From assembly GCF_030506285.1 (NCBI RefSeq), contig NZ_CP119422.1:3057001-3121000 (forward strand): a stretch of DNA of 64,000 nt, in the 5' to 3' direction. The notes under the pieces are model-generated. The model was not told the origin of the DNA. It saw only the letters and a list, made by a program, of their open reading frames with translations, and did no database searches. This document shows, in pieces, positions 18,858 through 28,600 of this stretch. Source of the DNA: Catalinimonas niigatensis. Lineage in GTDB: Bacteria; Bacteroidota; Bacteroidia; Cytophagales; Cyclobacteriaceae. The translations under genes and the position numbers were made by a program. Position 1 is the first letter of the stretch, and every line of letters begins with the position of its first letter.

Positions 18858-18986
18858 TAGCTAATAAGGAGGTAAGGATGACTAATTCATCCTTTTTCTT
18901 TAATGATTGTCTACTCTTTTCATGTGTTTGAAATAATTTACTTATTTTAACCACAATAAATTAATATAATAACAAAACAAAAAGGC

Positions 18987-19070
18987 ATGGATAACACTAC
19001 ATTACTCCTGATTTTTGGAGTTATATTGGTATTGGCAGGCATTGCTCTCTGGTTAGCAAACAAAAAATAA
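18987..19070 (+). CDS. 27-residue single-helix membrane protein
   Basis: A short open frame starts at ATG 18987 with MDNTTLLL, runs through about 19 hydrophobic residues (LLLIFGVILVLAGIALWLA) and ends NKK. One transmembrane helix with a short acidic N-terminus and a basic C-terminus fits a small membrane protein with the C-terminus probably inside. It is preceded by AAAAAGGC, a weak purine-rich ribosome site. It lies alone between kdgK and a minus-strand hypothetical gene. Function unknown. Small frames like this can be chance, but the compact helix and lysine end support a real gene. Confidence 0.5.
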   Translation: MDNTTLLLIFGVILVLAGIALWLANKK

Positions 19071-19210
19071 GTAGCGCAACAGATTTGCCGATCAAAAACT
19101 AACCAAAACAAATAGTTACAACTTGTCTCCTATGCATTCGTAGCCACCAAGCTATTTATAAGCTTGAGTGACAAGGTATAATTTTGCGGATGAAGGCAGC
19201 AGGTATTTCA

Positions 19211-19256
19211 GAAATGTAGAAGCGATACGAAAAAGTTGTATCGTCTTCTATATTTC
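19211..19256. terminator. Long hairpin at the 3' end of the 78-residue hypothetical gene
   Basis: GAAATGTAGAAGCGATAC (19211-19228) pairs with GTATCG-T-CTTCTATATTTC (19238-19256), giving about 18 pairs with one bulged base and one wobble around a 9-nt loop. It overlaps the last codons and stop of the minus-strand gene, so it may end that transcript. There is no long T run. Confidence 0.5.
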
Positions 19257-19484
19257 TACCTTGATTTCTTGTAGGTAATAATCCAATTTGTTGGTACTGC
19301 TCAGCACATTGATATCCACTGTACCCAGGCTGGTATCATATAATAGCTCTACATAAAACTTGTCGATCGCATAGAGTTTAAAAATGTAATGCTTTGTTTT
19401 GAGCACTGTCAGAAACACTCCTTTGTACTGTAGAAAATTCACTTGTTCATACCGCGACAGCTTCTTGAATTCTTCTATAATCAT
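19248..19484 (-). CDS. Hypothetical protein, 78 residues
   Basis: Starts at ATG 19484 with MIIEEFKKLSRYEQVNFLQY and contains an alternating hydrophobic pattern (GVFLTVLKTKHYIFKLYAID, then KFYVELLYDTSL) that suggests a small beta-rich cytosolic domain. No signal peptide or membrane helix is seen. It has no catalytic motif that I recognise. It stands alone in a run of small hypothetical genes on the same strand, and its 3' end lies in a long hairpin. Composition looks like a real protein. Confidence 0.6.
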   Translation of the reverse strand: MIIEEFKKLSRYEQVNFLQYKGVFLTVLKTKHYIFKLYAIDKFYVELLYDTSLGTVDINVLSSTNKLDYYLQEIKVEI

Positions 19485-19635
19485 ATATTCCCACCTTTAT
19501 TGCTTATGAAAGCACTACAATTTGCAGGCTATTCTCTGCATGATGTAAGAAGAAGTGTGAAATTATAGGGTATAATGCAAAAAGCTCACGTACTTATTCA
19601 GGGTAAATTTTTCTTAAAATTATCTATTTAACCTG

Positions 19636-19932
19636 CTATTGTATAGTGATCTTGAAAGAGTATTTATCACTGATGGCTGACTTCTTTAGATTGGTAATGT
19701 AACTCACATTGATCATACCATCGGCATAACGTTTCATAAACTCATCTCTGAGTAGATTACCTTTTTGCTTATCTGTAAAAGTAAAGGTGGCAGATAGATT
19801 TTCAACTTTAGATTCAAAGTCAGTTCCTTTTTTTAATCCAAGGTCTTCAGCAACATAAAAAAGTTCTTCCATATTAGATAAAATGTATACTGTAAACGAA
19901 AGCGGCCATGTATAAGTTTTATCAATAGACAC
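19636..19932 (-). CDS. Hypothetical protein, 77-98 residues
   Basis: The frame opens with a GTG at 19932; an ATG at 19872 would give 78 residues beginning MEELFYVAEDLGLKKGTDF. The remainder has a mixed alpha/beta pattern (LSATFTFTDKQKGNLLRDEF, then INVSYITNLKKSA) and ends KYSFKITIQ. No signal or membrane segment in the shorter form. Function not recognised. The codon pattern and protein-like composition support a gene, but the start is undecided. Confidence 0.5.
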   Translation of the reverse strand: MSIDKTYTWPLSFTVYILSNMEELFYVAEDLGLKKGTDFESKVENLSATFTFTDKQKGNLLRDEFMKRYADGMINVSYITNLKKSAISDKYSFKITIQ

Positions 19933-20055
19933 TTAGCTATATTTTCTCTACGGAAATATTTCAAAACCCATATGCTTATAGAAAGTGTTTTATGAAGAAG
20001 GAGGCCGTTCTATTATAAAAACTCATACAACGGTCATGACTTTTTACATCCCCTC

Positions 20056-20592
20056 TTAAGCTATTTCAACCGGACGCATTGAAGTGAGCTCATTGTTATT
20101 AAAGAAAAGAGGGTTGATGTTAAACCCAAATCCATTGACGAGTAAGGCTGTCGCAATGGAGAGATGCAGATACTCATCACTATTTACCCTTATATAGGTG
20201 TTCCTATCTTTTACAAAAGGCAGATTGGTGTTTAAAGACAAGATGGCCAGTTGCCGACCTTCTTGAGACAGCACACATTTGATACCTCCTAAGCGGTTCA
20301 ATAAGACTACCTCCTGCTTACAACAGCACTCCCACTGCCAGTACGAGATTTTACGTACTTTGTAAGTCTTATCAGCCATTTCAACCTCAAATGCTGAGCG
20401 ATAGAGGAAAGGTTGTTTGATTTTGATTTCAATTTGTTTTGTAGAATATCTACAAACATGGGTAGTGAGAGAAAACAAACCATAATTACGTTTGACATGA
20501 AACGCTTCTTGGCCATCCACCTGAACTTTTTGAGTGATCCAGGGAAAAAAGTGACGCGGTTTGATGATGACGTTAATGCTACGAAAAGACAT
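20056..20592 (-). CDS. Hypothetical protein, 178 residues, beta-rich
   Basis: Starts at ATG 20592 (MSFRSINVIIKPRHFFPWIT). The sequence alternates short hydrophobic strands with turns and includes an unusual Trp/Cys-rich stretch, YWQWECCCKQEVVLLNRLGG. Near the end it has SIATALLVNGFGFNINPLFF, a short hydrophobic helix. The strand-rich layout with a buried C-terminal helix is reminiscent of the tubby-like/LURP-one fold, but I see no decisive motif, so I do not assign it. No signal peptide. Its neighbours are a glycosyltransferase gene upstream on the same strand, 56 bp away, and small hypotheticals downstream. Confidence 0.6.
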   Translation of the reverse strand: MSFRSINVIIKPRHFFPWITQKVQVDGQEAFHVKRNYGLFSLTTHVCRYSTKQIEIKIKQPFLYRSAFEVEMADKTYKVRKISYWQWECCCKQEVVLLNRLGGIKCVLSQEGRQLAILSLNTNLPFVKDRNTYIRVNSDEYLHLSIATALLVNGFGFNINPLFFNNNELTSMRPVEIA

Positions 20593-20648
20593 ACTAACGC
20601 AGTTTAATTACTTCTCCGGCAGAAAGTTAAAAAATGTTTTAGCTAACT

Positions 20649-21947
20649 TCATAAAGTCAGCGTTAAATTTATCTGATTTCTGCTTTTGTCAAGGCCTCTG
20701 TATGCTTGTAGAAGCGCTAACGCTTCCTGCGAACTATCCAAACCTAGCTTTTTAAGTAGTTTTTGACTTGCACTACACAGTTCCTCTTCTTTATAATAAT
20801 AATCTCTACAGTAATGTACAAATTTTAAAGCTTTAAAGCCGTCAAACCAGGAAAAAAATCGTTTGGCAAAAGTCTGATAGCTGGATGAATTTCCCTTCAT
20901 CTCTTTAAGTCTTTCAGCAAATTCTTGTTCATTTAGAAAATGTCTTAATGGCTCAGAAAAAGCAAAACTGATTAAATCTTTATCAGAATAATCAGCTTCA
21001 TAAAGTTGCGGAATGCTTTCCATCAATAATTTTAGGTCTTCAAATGTATCCGGATGATAGGTATAACTCTTTTTTTCCTTATCCATAAGCCAATCCTGCT
21101 GTGCTTTGCCTGTACCAAAGGGTACCCGATCCGATAAACGTGCTGATGGATAGACTGTAGTATTTTGGATAAGAAAGAAATCTCCCAAAGGAACCACTTT
21201 ATGCAGAAAATAAAAATCCTCTCCTGCTTTACGACGGTTCATACCTCCACTCAACGCATAGATATCTGCTCTTACCGCCATGCTTGAGCCAATAGTATGC
21301 ATAGCAAAAGGATAAGCACTATAGTGGAGCGCATTTATATAGTAACGCAAAAATAATTCGTAGTAAATAATTCCTTCCCGAAGCGCTGGATTGGTTTCTT
21401 GCCAAATATCATGCTCAAAGTAAATTGTGCTGCTTTTGGGGGAATGCGTTATTTGCACCTGCTCTAATACTTGCAGATAGTTGGCCTCTACAAGACAATC
21501 TGCATCCAGACATACGATCATTCCACAATAATCAATAGAAGCAAAACGCATCAAAGCTTCATCCATACCGATCTTTCTGGCCAGGCCCACACCTGCATGT
21601 TTGTAAGGCAGGTCCTCAATTATCAAGAGGTGTATTTTCAGAAAAGTGTTGTCATTGGCCTTTTTCCACTCCTCTATTTCTTGTTGTGTCTGACGATTTC
21701 TCAATTTTACTTCCTCAGTATCATGCAGTCCATTATTGATCACAATCAGTATTTCTACCGGAAACTGTGGAAGTATGCATTGAGATAATGAATCCAGTGT
21801 ACTGCATAGTTCTGATTCATTATAACAGGGAATCACCAGGCCAATCTTCATATCAGAGGGAACTGGCGCATCTATTTGCGCTTCCTTAAACCCAAATCGT
21901 TTAAAATACCGATCTGCGATTGCTGCAATTGATTTTTCATGCATCAT
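20649..21947 (-). CDS. Family 2 glycosyltransferase
   Basis: 432 residues, no membrane helix. The GT-A fold is shown by KIGLVIPCYNESELCSTLDS (about 33-52), IEDLPYKHAGVGLARKIGMD and the metal-binding region IVCLDADCLVEANYL (about 145-159), followed by MAVRADIYALSGGMNRRKAG and EDFYFLHKV, which resemble the acceptor and catalytic loops of GT2 enzymes. It likely adds a sugar to a lipid or glycan acceptor; the sugar and acceptor are unknown. Starts at ATG 21947 (or 21944). It is divergent from the miaE-like gene with a 72-bp spacer. Confidence 0.88.
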   Translation of the reverse strand: MMHEKSIAAIADRYFKRFGFKEAQIDAPVPSDMKIGLVIPCYNESELCSTLDSLSQCILPQFPVEILIVINNGLHDTEEVKLRNRQTQQEIEEWKKANDNTFLKIHLLIIEDLPYKHAGVGLARKIGMDEALMRFASIDYCGMIVCLDADCLVEANYLQVLEQVQITHSPKSSTIYFEHDIWQETNPALREGIIYYELFLRYYINALHYSAYPFAMHTIGSSMAVRADIYALSGGMNRRKAGEDFYFLHKVVPLGDFFLIQNTTVYPSARLSDRVPFGTGKAQQDWLMDKEKKSYTYHPDTFEDLKLLMESIPQLYEADYSDKDLISFAFSEPLRHFLNEQEFAERLKEMKGNSSSYQTFAKRFFSWFDGFKALKFVHYCRDYYYKEEELCSASQKLLKKLGLDSSQEALALLQAYRGLDKSRNQINLTLTL

Positions 21948-22019
21948 GCTGTAAAATTAATACTTTCGCAGACAGAGGTATTTGATCTTTCTATATTTTT
22001 GTCCTAAACACCTGATCCA

Positions 22020-22607
22020 ATGCAATACAAGATAGAACTTGCCTGCCCCTCCAGCCAACATTGGTTGGATACTGTAATGAATGATTTTAACAGTTTTTTA
22101 CAAGACCATGCTGATTGTGAGCGTAAGGCCTCAGCTATGGCCATGAGTTTTGTAGCCAAATATCCGGAACGTCATGAGATTATTCCTGAACTGATTGCTA
22201 CGGGTATTGAGGAACTGGAACATTTCCAGCAAGTCTATGAATTCATGAGTCAAAAAGGAGTCAGTCTAGCCAAAGAAATGGCACCAGATCCTTATATTAA
22301 ACAACTGATGGCGCTCGGCCAGGGGGGTACTCCTCTCACTCGCTTTCGCGATAGACTTTTGCTGGCCTCTATCATAGAGAGCAGAGGGTGTGAGCGTTTC
22401 AAGCTTGTAAGTGAGGTACAGCAAGATGAAGACATCAGGCGATTCTACAAGCTACTGTGGGCTTCTGAGGCTAAGCACAGTCATATTTTTGTCCACATGG
22501 CCTTACGATACTTTGACAAACAGGAAGTGGATAAACGCATAGAAGAACTGGTAAATGCAGAAGCAGACATTATCAGGCACCTTCCTTTGAGGGCTGCTTT
22601 GCATTAA
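22020..22607 (+). CDS. miaE: tRNA-(ms2io6A37) hydroxylase, MiaE-like
   Basis: Non-haem di-iron enzyme of the ferritin-like superfamily that hydroxylates the isopentenyl side chain of modified A37 in tRNAs. 195 residues. The four-helix-bundle iron ligands are visible: the first Glu in the QDHADCERKASAMAM helix, EELEHFQQVYEF (E..H), ASIIESRGCERFKLV, and SEAKHSHIFVHMA (E..H). ESRGCERF is highly typical of MiaE. The start is ATG 22020, with TATTTTTG (TAnnTTTG) 19 bp upstream as a possible promoter element. No operon partner. Confidence 0.9.
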   Translation: MQYKIELACPSSQHWLDTVMNDFNSFLQDHADCERKASAMAMSFVAKYPERHEIIPELIATGIEELEHFQQVYEFMSQKGVSLAKEMAPDPYIKQLMALGQGGTPLTRFRDRLLLASIIESRGCERFKLVSEVQQDEDIRRFYKLLWASEAKHSHIFVHMALRYFDKQEVDKRIEELVNAEADIIRHLPLRAALH

Positions 22608-22743
22608 GAATTCAGATATACTCTCGAACTCAACTCTTAATGGGATTTTAATATAAACCTGTCTTTTTAAAAAACTCGCAGGAAAAGGTTTTTTAGCAGA
22701 GAAATTTGCCTGGAAGGAACCCGCTATGAATTACTTGCTTACA

Positions 22744-22772
22744 AAAAAAAGAGCAGCTAAAAAGCTGCTCTC
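22744..22772 (-). terminator. Rho-independent terminator of the 98-residue membrane protein gene
   Basis: AGAGCAGCT (22751-22759) and AGCTGCTCT (22764-22772) form a perfect 9-bp stem with an AAAA loop. On the minus strand it is followed by a run of seven T (complement of 22744-22750). It is 27 bp after the stop of the gene at 22799. Confidence 0.9.
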
Positions 22773-22798
22773 GTTATAAAGAGTGAAATGTGTAAAGT

Positions 22799-23095
22799 TT
22801 AATTTACACACATTTGCGTTCTTGTAAGTAAACTCTTCATGAGTGAATCTTCTATTTTTTGGTCAAAATATTTAGGATGCTCATCTTTGTTTTCGCCTAC
22901 ATAATAATAAGTTTCATATAATTCACCACCCTTGATTGTAGTGATTACAATAGGCTTCATTTTACTTTCCAAAATAGAAATTTCGCCCGTAACAGATTGA
23001 AGCTTTAACATCCGTTGATGCTCTCTGGATTCAACAAGAAAAATCAGTAGACTTATTACTGACAAAATCGCAAAAACAGTAAAAGTTATAAACAT
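22799..23095 (-). CDS. Hypothetical single-pass membrane protein, 98 residues
   Basis: The N-terminus MFITFTVFAILSVISLLIFL is a transmembrane helix or uncleaved signal. The rest is a small soluble domain with KPIVITTIKGGELYETYYYV and ends LLTRTQMCVN. No family recognised. The start ATG is at 23095. It has its own terminator downstream (22744-22772). Being short and single-gene, it may be an accessory envelope protein; the function is unknown. Confidence 0.6.
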   Translation of the reverse strand: MFITFTVFAILSVISLLIFLVESREHQRMLKLQSVTGEISILESKMKPIVITTIKGGELYETYYYVGENKDEHPKYFDQKIEDSLMKSLLTRTQMCVN

Positions 23096-23222
23096 ATTAT
23101 TATGAGATTAATACGTTCAATATACCATATAATTTGAAAAAGCGTTCACTTCAAGCGCCAAAAATATTACACAAGTAGTAGAAATAGTTTGTCGTGACTA
23201 TTTACTTAGTACTTTTTCAAAA

Positions 23223-23471
23223 TTATACCTGAGTGATTTTTTTAACTTTTTGAAGGTCAGTTGCTGCATCCACCATAAGGTGCCAGCTTACCTGTTTGCC
23301 ATTTTCTATAGACTCATATACAAGCCCTTTTTCTCCCATAATGATCCTGCATTTTCCCAGACCATAGCGCAATGACTCTACGATATCCCCTTCTATCAAA
23401 GGCTGATTATTCAGATCTGCGAGAATGGGCTGATGTTTCTTCTTATCGTTTTTTTTAAAGAGCCCAAACAT
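23223..23471 (-). CDS. Hypothetical protein, 82 residues
   Basis: Starts MFGLFKKNDKKKHQPILADL, a basic N-terminus without a membrane helix, then a compact strand-rich domain with IEGDIVESLRYGLGKCRIIM, LVYESIENGKQVSWHLMVDA. The pattern suggests a small SH3-like or barrel domain (my inference). I do not recognise the family. Start ATG 23471. It is on the same strand as its neighbours but with separate spacers of 127 and 237 bp, so probably monocistronic. Confidence 0.6.
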   Translation of the reverse strand: MFGLFKKNDKKKHQPILADLNNQPLIEGDIVESLRYGLGKCRIIMGEKGLVYESIENGKQVSWHLMVDAATDLQKVKKITQV

Positions 23472-23644
23472 ATTCTAAGATTTTGATGAAAATAGTACAT
23501 ACTAATGACAAGCAATATACCAAATAAGAAGAATTTCTTAACCTTTAAATCTTGCTTATCCACTAAGAATACCAAGAGAAGAGTTAAACATTCTTTGTAT
23601 TTAGTTGAGTTGCTCTGTTTACTCAAGAAAGAACAGACTTATCT

Positions 23645-23679
23645 AAAAAATCCTCCTGCATAGGTATACAGGAGGATTT
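23645..23679 (-). terminator. Terminator of the first SusC/SusD operon
   Basis: AAATCCTCCTG (23648-23658) and CAGGAGGATTT (23669-23679) form a perfect 11-bp stem with a 10-nt loop. On the minus strand the stem is followed by a T run (complement of 23645-23650). It is about 30 bp after the stop of the small lipoprotein gene. Confidence 0.88.
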
Positions 23680-23708
23680 AAAATACTAATATTACACAAA
23701 TTAATAGG

Positions 23709-24155
23709 TTAAGCTTCGGTTTCTTCTTCTTCAGTAACTTCAATAGTTACTCTTTCACGTTGTGGAAACTCACTATTTTCAGAATTTAATACCATATCTA
23801 ATATAATTACTGTTCCGAACTCTACATCGGGAACTGTATAGGTGTACGTTCTGGTAATTTCCTCGCTTATGCCAGCAGAGGATTCGTCTAAAGTAGTTAA
23901 GGCACCAAAATTACCACTACCTACTTTTGCCAATAGCTCAATCTCTGTAGCTGGATCTTCAGCCAGGTTCACATAATTGATTGTTACAACAATCGCTTCT
24001 CCGGGAAGTGGTTTAGCATTAGAAACAGATATGTCAGCAACGGTTGCCGTAGAAGTGCCTACTTTTTCGTAGTCAGGAAGCACCTCATTGTCTTCACATG
24101 ATAGCATAATAAATGTAATACTCAGTAGTGCGATGATATTTCTATATAATTTCAT
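23709..24155 (-). CDS. SusCD-associated outer-membrane lipoprotein, 148 residues
   Basis: Lipoprotein signal MKLYRNIIALLSITFIMLSC, with the lipid Cys at about residue 20, followed by an acidic stretch typical of surface-exposed Bacteroidota lipoproteins. The mature part is an immunoglobulin-like beta domain (AVVTINYVN type, ending PQRERVTIEVTEEEE). It is the last gene of susC-susD-lipoprotein, 30 bp after susD, and probably helps to bind the imported ligand at the cell surface. The frame also opens with a TTG at 24161, but the ATG at 24155 gives the better signal. Substrate unknown. Confidence 0.8.
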   Translation of the reverse strand: MKLYRNIIALLSITFIMLSCEDNEVLPDYEKVGTSTATVADISVSNAKPLPGEAIVVTINYVNLAEDPATEIELLAKVGSGNFGALTTLDESSAGISEEITRTYTYTVPDVEFGTVIILDMVLNSENSEFPQRERVTIEVTEEEETEA

Positions 24156-24185
24156 TTTCAAAAGTTAAAAAGTTTAACAAGCGGC

Positions 24186-25613
24186 TTATTCATCCCACCA
24201 TAGAGGATCACCCAATGATACATCCGGTACATTACTTCCATTCCGTGTATTTTCAGAATCAGGATAGGCAAGCCTGCGGATGAACTGACCGTTTAAAGAT
24301 GGATTGTGATTTGCCGGTAAAGTCATCCCTTCATACTGATAATCATAGCGGCGGGCATCGGCCCAGGCTTCAGGATGCAGATACATAGCGATATACTTCT
24401 CTTTAAAGATATCCTGTTGGGTAAGATCAGCTGCCCCTACACTCACTTCAGGATTAACCAGATATGCATCAATTTCAGCACTTTCAATGCCTAGTTTTTC
24501 CATATGGGCACGGATGCCTTCCAGATAAGCATCATAAGCTCTGCTGCTATTATTGGCATCCAATGCTGCCTCCGCCTCGATAAACTTCTGCTCGAAGTAG
24601 GTGATAACCAGTAAAGGAGCAGTTTCAGCAGCATAATACGTATCTGTCACCAAGGTTGAACGCGCTCCTTGCTCAGGAGCGTCACCGCGTCCTGCACCAT
24701 TGGGAGTACCTACAAATTCCCCAGCATCCGTCTGACCATACATATAAGACATACGGGGATCAACATACCCATAAGTAGTGCCATCCATCGCCTGTACCAA
24801 CTGCTCGGAAATCCATCCACCCAGTAAAAGATCAGCATTGTTAATAGCCACCTGAGACCAGGGATTTCGCTGTGGCACTGCGGCAAAGCTTATCACCTGT
24901 GCGTCATCCTCTGAGCTTGTAAAGCCATTGTCCACGGCTGCAAGTACTGCCTGAGGATCATATGCGCTGGTTTCACTCATATGTAGCAGATAACGAGCTC
25001 TAAGTGCACTGGCAGTCTTTATCCAGGCTTCAGTATCACCTCCGAAAAAGAAATCATCACCTCCAATTACAACAGTAGAATTATCCTGCTGAAGCGCAGC
25101 AATACCCTCATCTAATAAAGTAAAGACTTCCTCATATAGCGCTTCAGCATCATTATAAGAGGGTGTTAGCGTCTCTGCGAAGAAAGCCTCTTCGTAAGGC
25201 ACGTTACCCCATAGGTCTACTGTCATACCCAAATTGAGCGCCATCAGAATTTTGGCTACTCCCAGATATTCTGTAGCGCCTGTTTCTTCAGCCAGCAACT
25301 CCATGTCGCTCAGATCAGTCATTACACTGTAAAGGTTAGACCATGTACCATTGTAAGATACCTCATCGTGAATATCGGTGGCACTTGCCGCATTGGGCGA
25401 AGACAGATACTGTACATAGTAAGAGGTGATTCCGGCTGCATCGTATACATTGTTGGCTGTTTCTATCGTAGCCGTAGCCATCAGTCCGCTAAGAGGCGTT
25501 ACGGTAGGATTGTTCGGATCATCATTGATATCCAGATAGTCTTCGCAACTCACAAAGACCATTAGAAGGACAGCGAGATATAATATATTTAGCTTTCGCA
25601 TAATTCTGTTCAT
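24186..25613 (-). CDS. SusD-like outer-membrane lipoprotein (first pair)
   Basis: 475 residues. Lipoprotein signal KLNILYLAVLLMVFVSCEDY with SEDYLDINDDPNNPT-type N-terminus, the mark of the SusD-like_2/RagB-related branch. Helical TPR-like segments follow (for example AEEIFTLLDEGI region and WADARRYDYQYEG near the C-terminus). SusD proteins cap the SusC barrel and bind substrate at the surface. The gene is 11 bp downstream of susC. No glycan-degrading gene is adjacent, so the substrate cannot be inferred. Confidence 0.93.
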   Translation of the reverse strand: MNRIMRKLNILYLAVLLMVFVSCEDYLDINDDPNNPTVTPLSGLMATATIETANNVYDAAGITSYYVQYLSSPNAASATDIHDEVSYNGTWSNLYSVMTDLSDMELLAEETGATEYLGVAKILMALNLGMTVDLWGNVPYEEAFFAETLTPSYNDAEALYEEVFTLLDEGIAALQQDNSTVVIGGDDFFFGGDTEAWIKTASALRARYLLHMSETSAYDPQAVLAAVDNGFTSSEDDAQVISFAAVPQRNPWSQVAINNADLLLGGWISEQLVQAMDGTTYGYVDPRMSYMYGQTDAGEFVGTPNGAGRGDAPEQGARSTLVTDTYYAAETAPLLVITYFEQKFIEAEAALDANNSSRAYDAYLEGIRAHMEKLGIESAEIDAYLVNPEVSVGAADLTQQDIFKEKYIAMYLHPEAWADARRYDYQYEGMTLPANHNPSLNGQFIRRLAYPDSENTRNGSNVPDVSLGDPLWWDE

Positions 25614-25624
25614 AGGTATTCTGA

Positions 25625-28600
25625 TTAAAGCGTCAGGTTAAGGGTAAAGAAGTAGCTCTGTACGCCCGGATATCCTAATCCGGTGAAGGCAGTGGCATTT
25701 CCTCCGGCACCAGCACTGAATGATTCGGGATCATAGCCAGCCCAGGGAGTCCAAAGAATGATGTTATTAGCAGCTACCGAAAGACTGGCTGCAGAGAATG
25801 GAGTTACTTCCAGCAATGTGCCTGGCAAGGTATACCTCAGGCTGATGTTTCTTAATTTTATAAAAGAAGCATCCTGCACAAAGTTTTCGGATACAGTCCT
25901 GTATACATTTCTGTAAAAACCAGCACCATAGTCTACACCATCCGGACCTACTCCCTGACCCATCCAAACCTGCTGAGCATTAGGGGAGCCATCTTCCATG
26001 AAACCATCAAAAACTACTACATCATTACGGTTAAGCGAGTAATCCAGCATACCGAAAGCAGAATAGAAATTAGCATACTGATCGTATTGCTGCATGCCCG
26101 CCCTCGCATCTATCAGGAAAGAGAAGCTCCATCCTTTATAATTTAGGGTATTGCGCAGGCCGCCAAACCATTTAGGCTGGGCATTTCCTAAAATAAGTTG
26201 ATTTGTATTGACGGCAGGAAATCCATTAGCACCAATTACCAAAGGTAAGTCGCGATCAACCTCAGTCAGACCCTCCGGCTCACCATTGGCATAGAATCTT
26301 TCATAGCTGGTTCCGTAAAGATTGCCATACGCTTCGCCTTCTATAAGTTGTAGGGTGACTGTGCTACCGGCATAACCAAATTGACTACCCAGTACAATCG
26401 TTTCTATACCTTCCCTGATTTCTACTACTCTATTACGGTTACGGGTAAAGTTAAGCGATACATCCCAGGAAAAGTCGTCTATCTGTAGGGGTGTGGCTCC
26501 CAGGATTAATTCAATACCTTGGTTTTCAAGCTCGCCAGCATTGGTAACAAAAGTGCTGTAACCAGTAGTGTTAGAAACAGGTACAGGAATAATTTGATCT
26601 TTACTATTGGATTTGTACCAGGTGAAATCCAGGCTTAGACGGTTTTCAAAGAACCTAAGGTCAGTACCTATTTCTACTGCAGTGGTTTTTTCCGGTCTTA
26701 GTGTAGGTGAACCTAAAGTATTATTTCTGGTAAAACCCACCTGTTCTTGTAAGGGAAAGTAAATATCCCCTCCGGCATCTGTAGGCGAAGTATAGGTAAG
26801 GGCAGTAGAATAGGGCTCGGCATCCTTACCTACTTCAGCATAAGATGCTCTAAGTTTACCATAACTCAGGAACTCAGGCAGATCCAGTACATCGTTGAAT
26901 ACAAAGCCAAGATTTACCGAGGGATAAAAGAATGAGCGATTTTCTACTGGTAGGGTAGAAGACCAGTCATTTCTGGCAGTGATGTTCAGGTACAGATAAT
27001 CATCATAATTCAGCAACAAATCACCGTAAACTCCGATTAACCTTCTCTGCTGAAGATATTCATCGGTCTGTAGATTAATGGTGTTACCAAGATTATAGAA
27101 GCGGGGAATGACAAAGTCACTACCTAATGAATTCAGGTCGTTTCTACTTCGGTCAAAAACATCATTTCCTAACCGTAGGGTAGCATCCAACTTCTCATCA
27201 AAAGTATGATTCATCGTGATATTTAGTGTAGAGTTGATATCACGGCTGTTGATCTTATTTTTTCTAATGAAACCATCCGGATCCAGGGCAACTTCACCTT
27301 CGAGACCCAGAGGACCGGGCAAAATCTCCACCCTCTGATCGCTGTATACATCGGTCCCAATCCTGTAAGATAGGCTCAGCCAGTCGGAAGGACGGTAGTT
27401 AAAATTCAGGTTGCCAATGACACGGTTTACATCATCTTCGTAAGTAGCAAAGCGAGCGTCATAAAGCGGATTAGTAGTACTACCATAAGTGTTCTGGGTG
27501 CCGTCAGGGTTGATATAGTCACTAACATCCTGTGTGAATGACCAATACATCAATCTTTCCATGATCCGGTCATGGGGTACGCGGTTACCACCGGATTTGA
27601 TATAGTTGATAGATCCGGTGAGATCAAACTTATTGCCCATTCCTACTTTACCGGAAAGCTTGGCAGAAGTTCTATCCCAATTGCTGAAAGGGATCACTCC
27701 TTTCTGTTGCAAATTGGAAATTGAGCTGTAAAAAGTTGTATTCTCATTACCCCCAGATACACTCACTGTATTATCCAAGTGAGTTCCGGTCCGCATTAAA
27801 TTACGTGTATTGTCATAATAGCGATGTTCAGGTTCAATCACCTGCACAGCAGGGATAGGTGCTCCCCAACTTGGCCAGAAACTACTCGGATCAAAATCTC
27901 CAGAAAAGCCCTGTCCATATTGCTCCTGGAATTCAGGATATTTGTTGATTTCCTCAAAACCCACTGAACTGGAGATATTTACTTTCACATCCCCAGCCTG
28001 TCCTTTTTTAGTGGTAATGATTACTGCTCCATTGGCAGCACGTACGCCATAAAGTGCTGTCGCCGCTGCACCTTTCAAGATGTTTACCGACTCAATATCA
28101 TTCGGATTTAGGTCCGCCACCCTGTTGCTTGCGCCACGGGGAGTACCAGGCGACTCTACCGTACTATTATCAATAGGTACACCATCTACTACAAACAGAG
28201 GTTGATTATCCGCATTAGGATTCAGCGAAGTAAGTCCACGAATGATGATACGGGAACTCATACCCGGCGCGCCACCAGAATTGGTAATCTGCACTCCGGC
28301 TACCCTGCCTTGCAGTGCATTGACCAGGTTAGGTTGTTTGGTTTCTGTAATTTCCTGGCTTTGCAACTCCTGTACCGCATAGCCCAAAGCCTGTTTCTCC
28401 TGCTCAATACCAAACGAAGTCACTACTACTTCAGAGAGTTGTTCTGTGCTGGGAGAAAGCTGCACATCTACTGTAGATCGCCCATTGACAGCCACTTCTT
28501 CAGACTGATAACCAATAAAAGAGAACGTAAGGATGGCCTCTTCAGAAGGTACCGATATACGGTAGTTGCCATCTACATCAGTAACTGTACCGGTAGTAGA

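Noticed and set aside
23411-23626. 71-codon minus-strand frame
   Set aside because: It overlaps the start of the 82-residue gene in another frame and reads mostly non-coding DNA.
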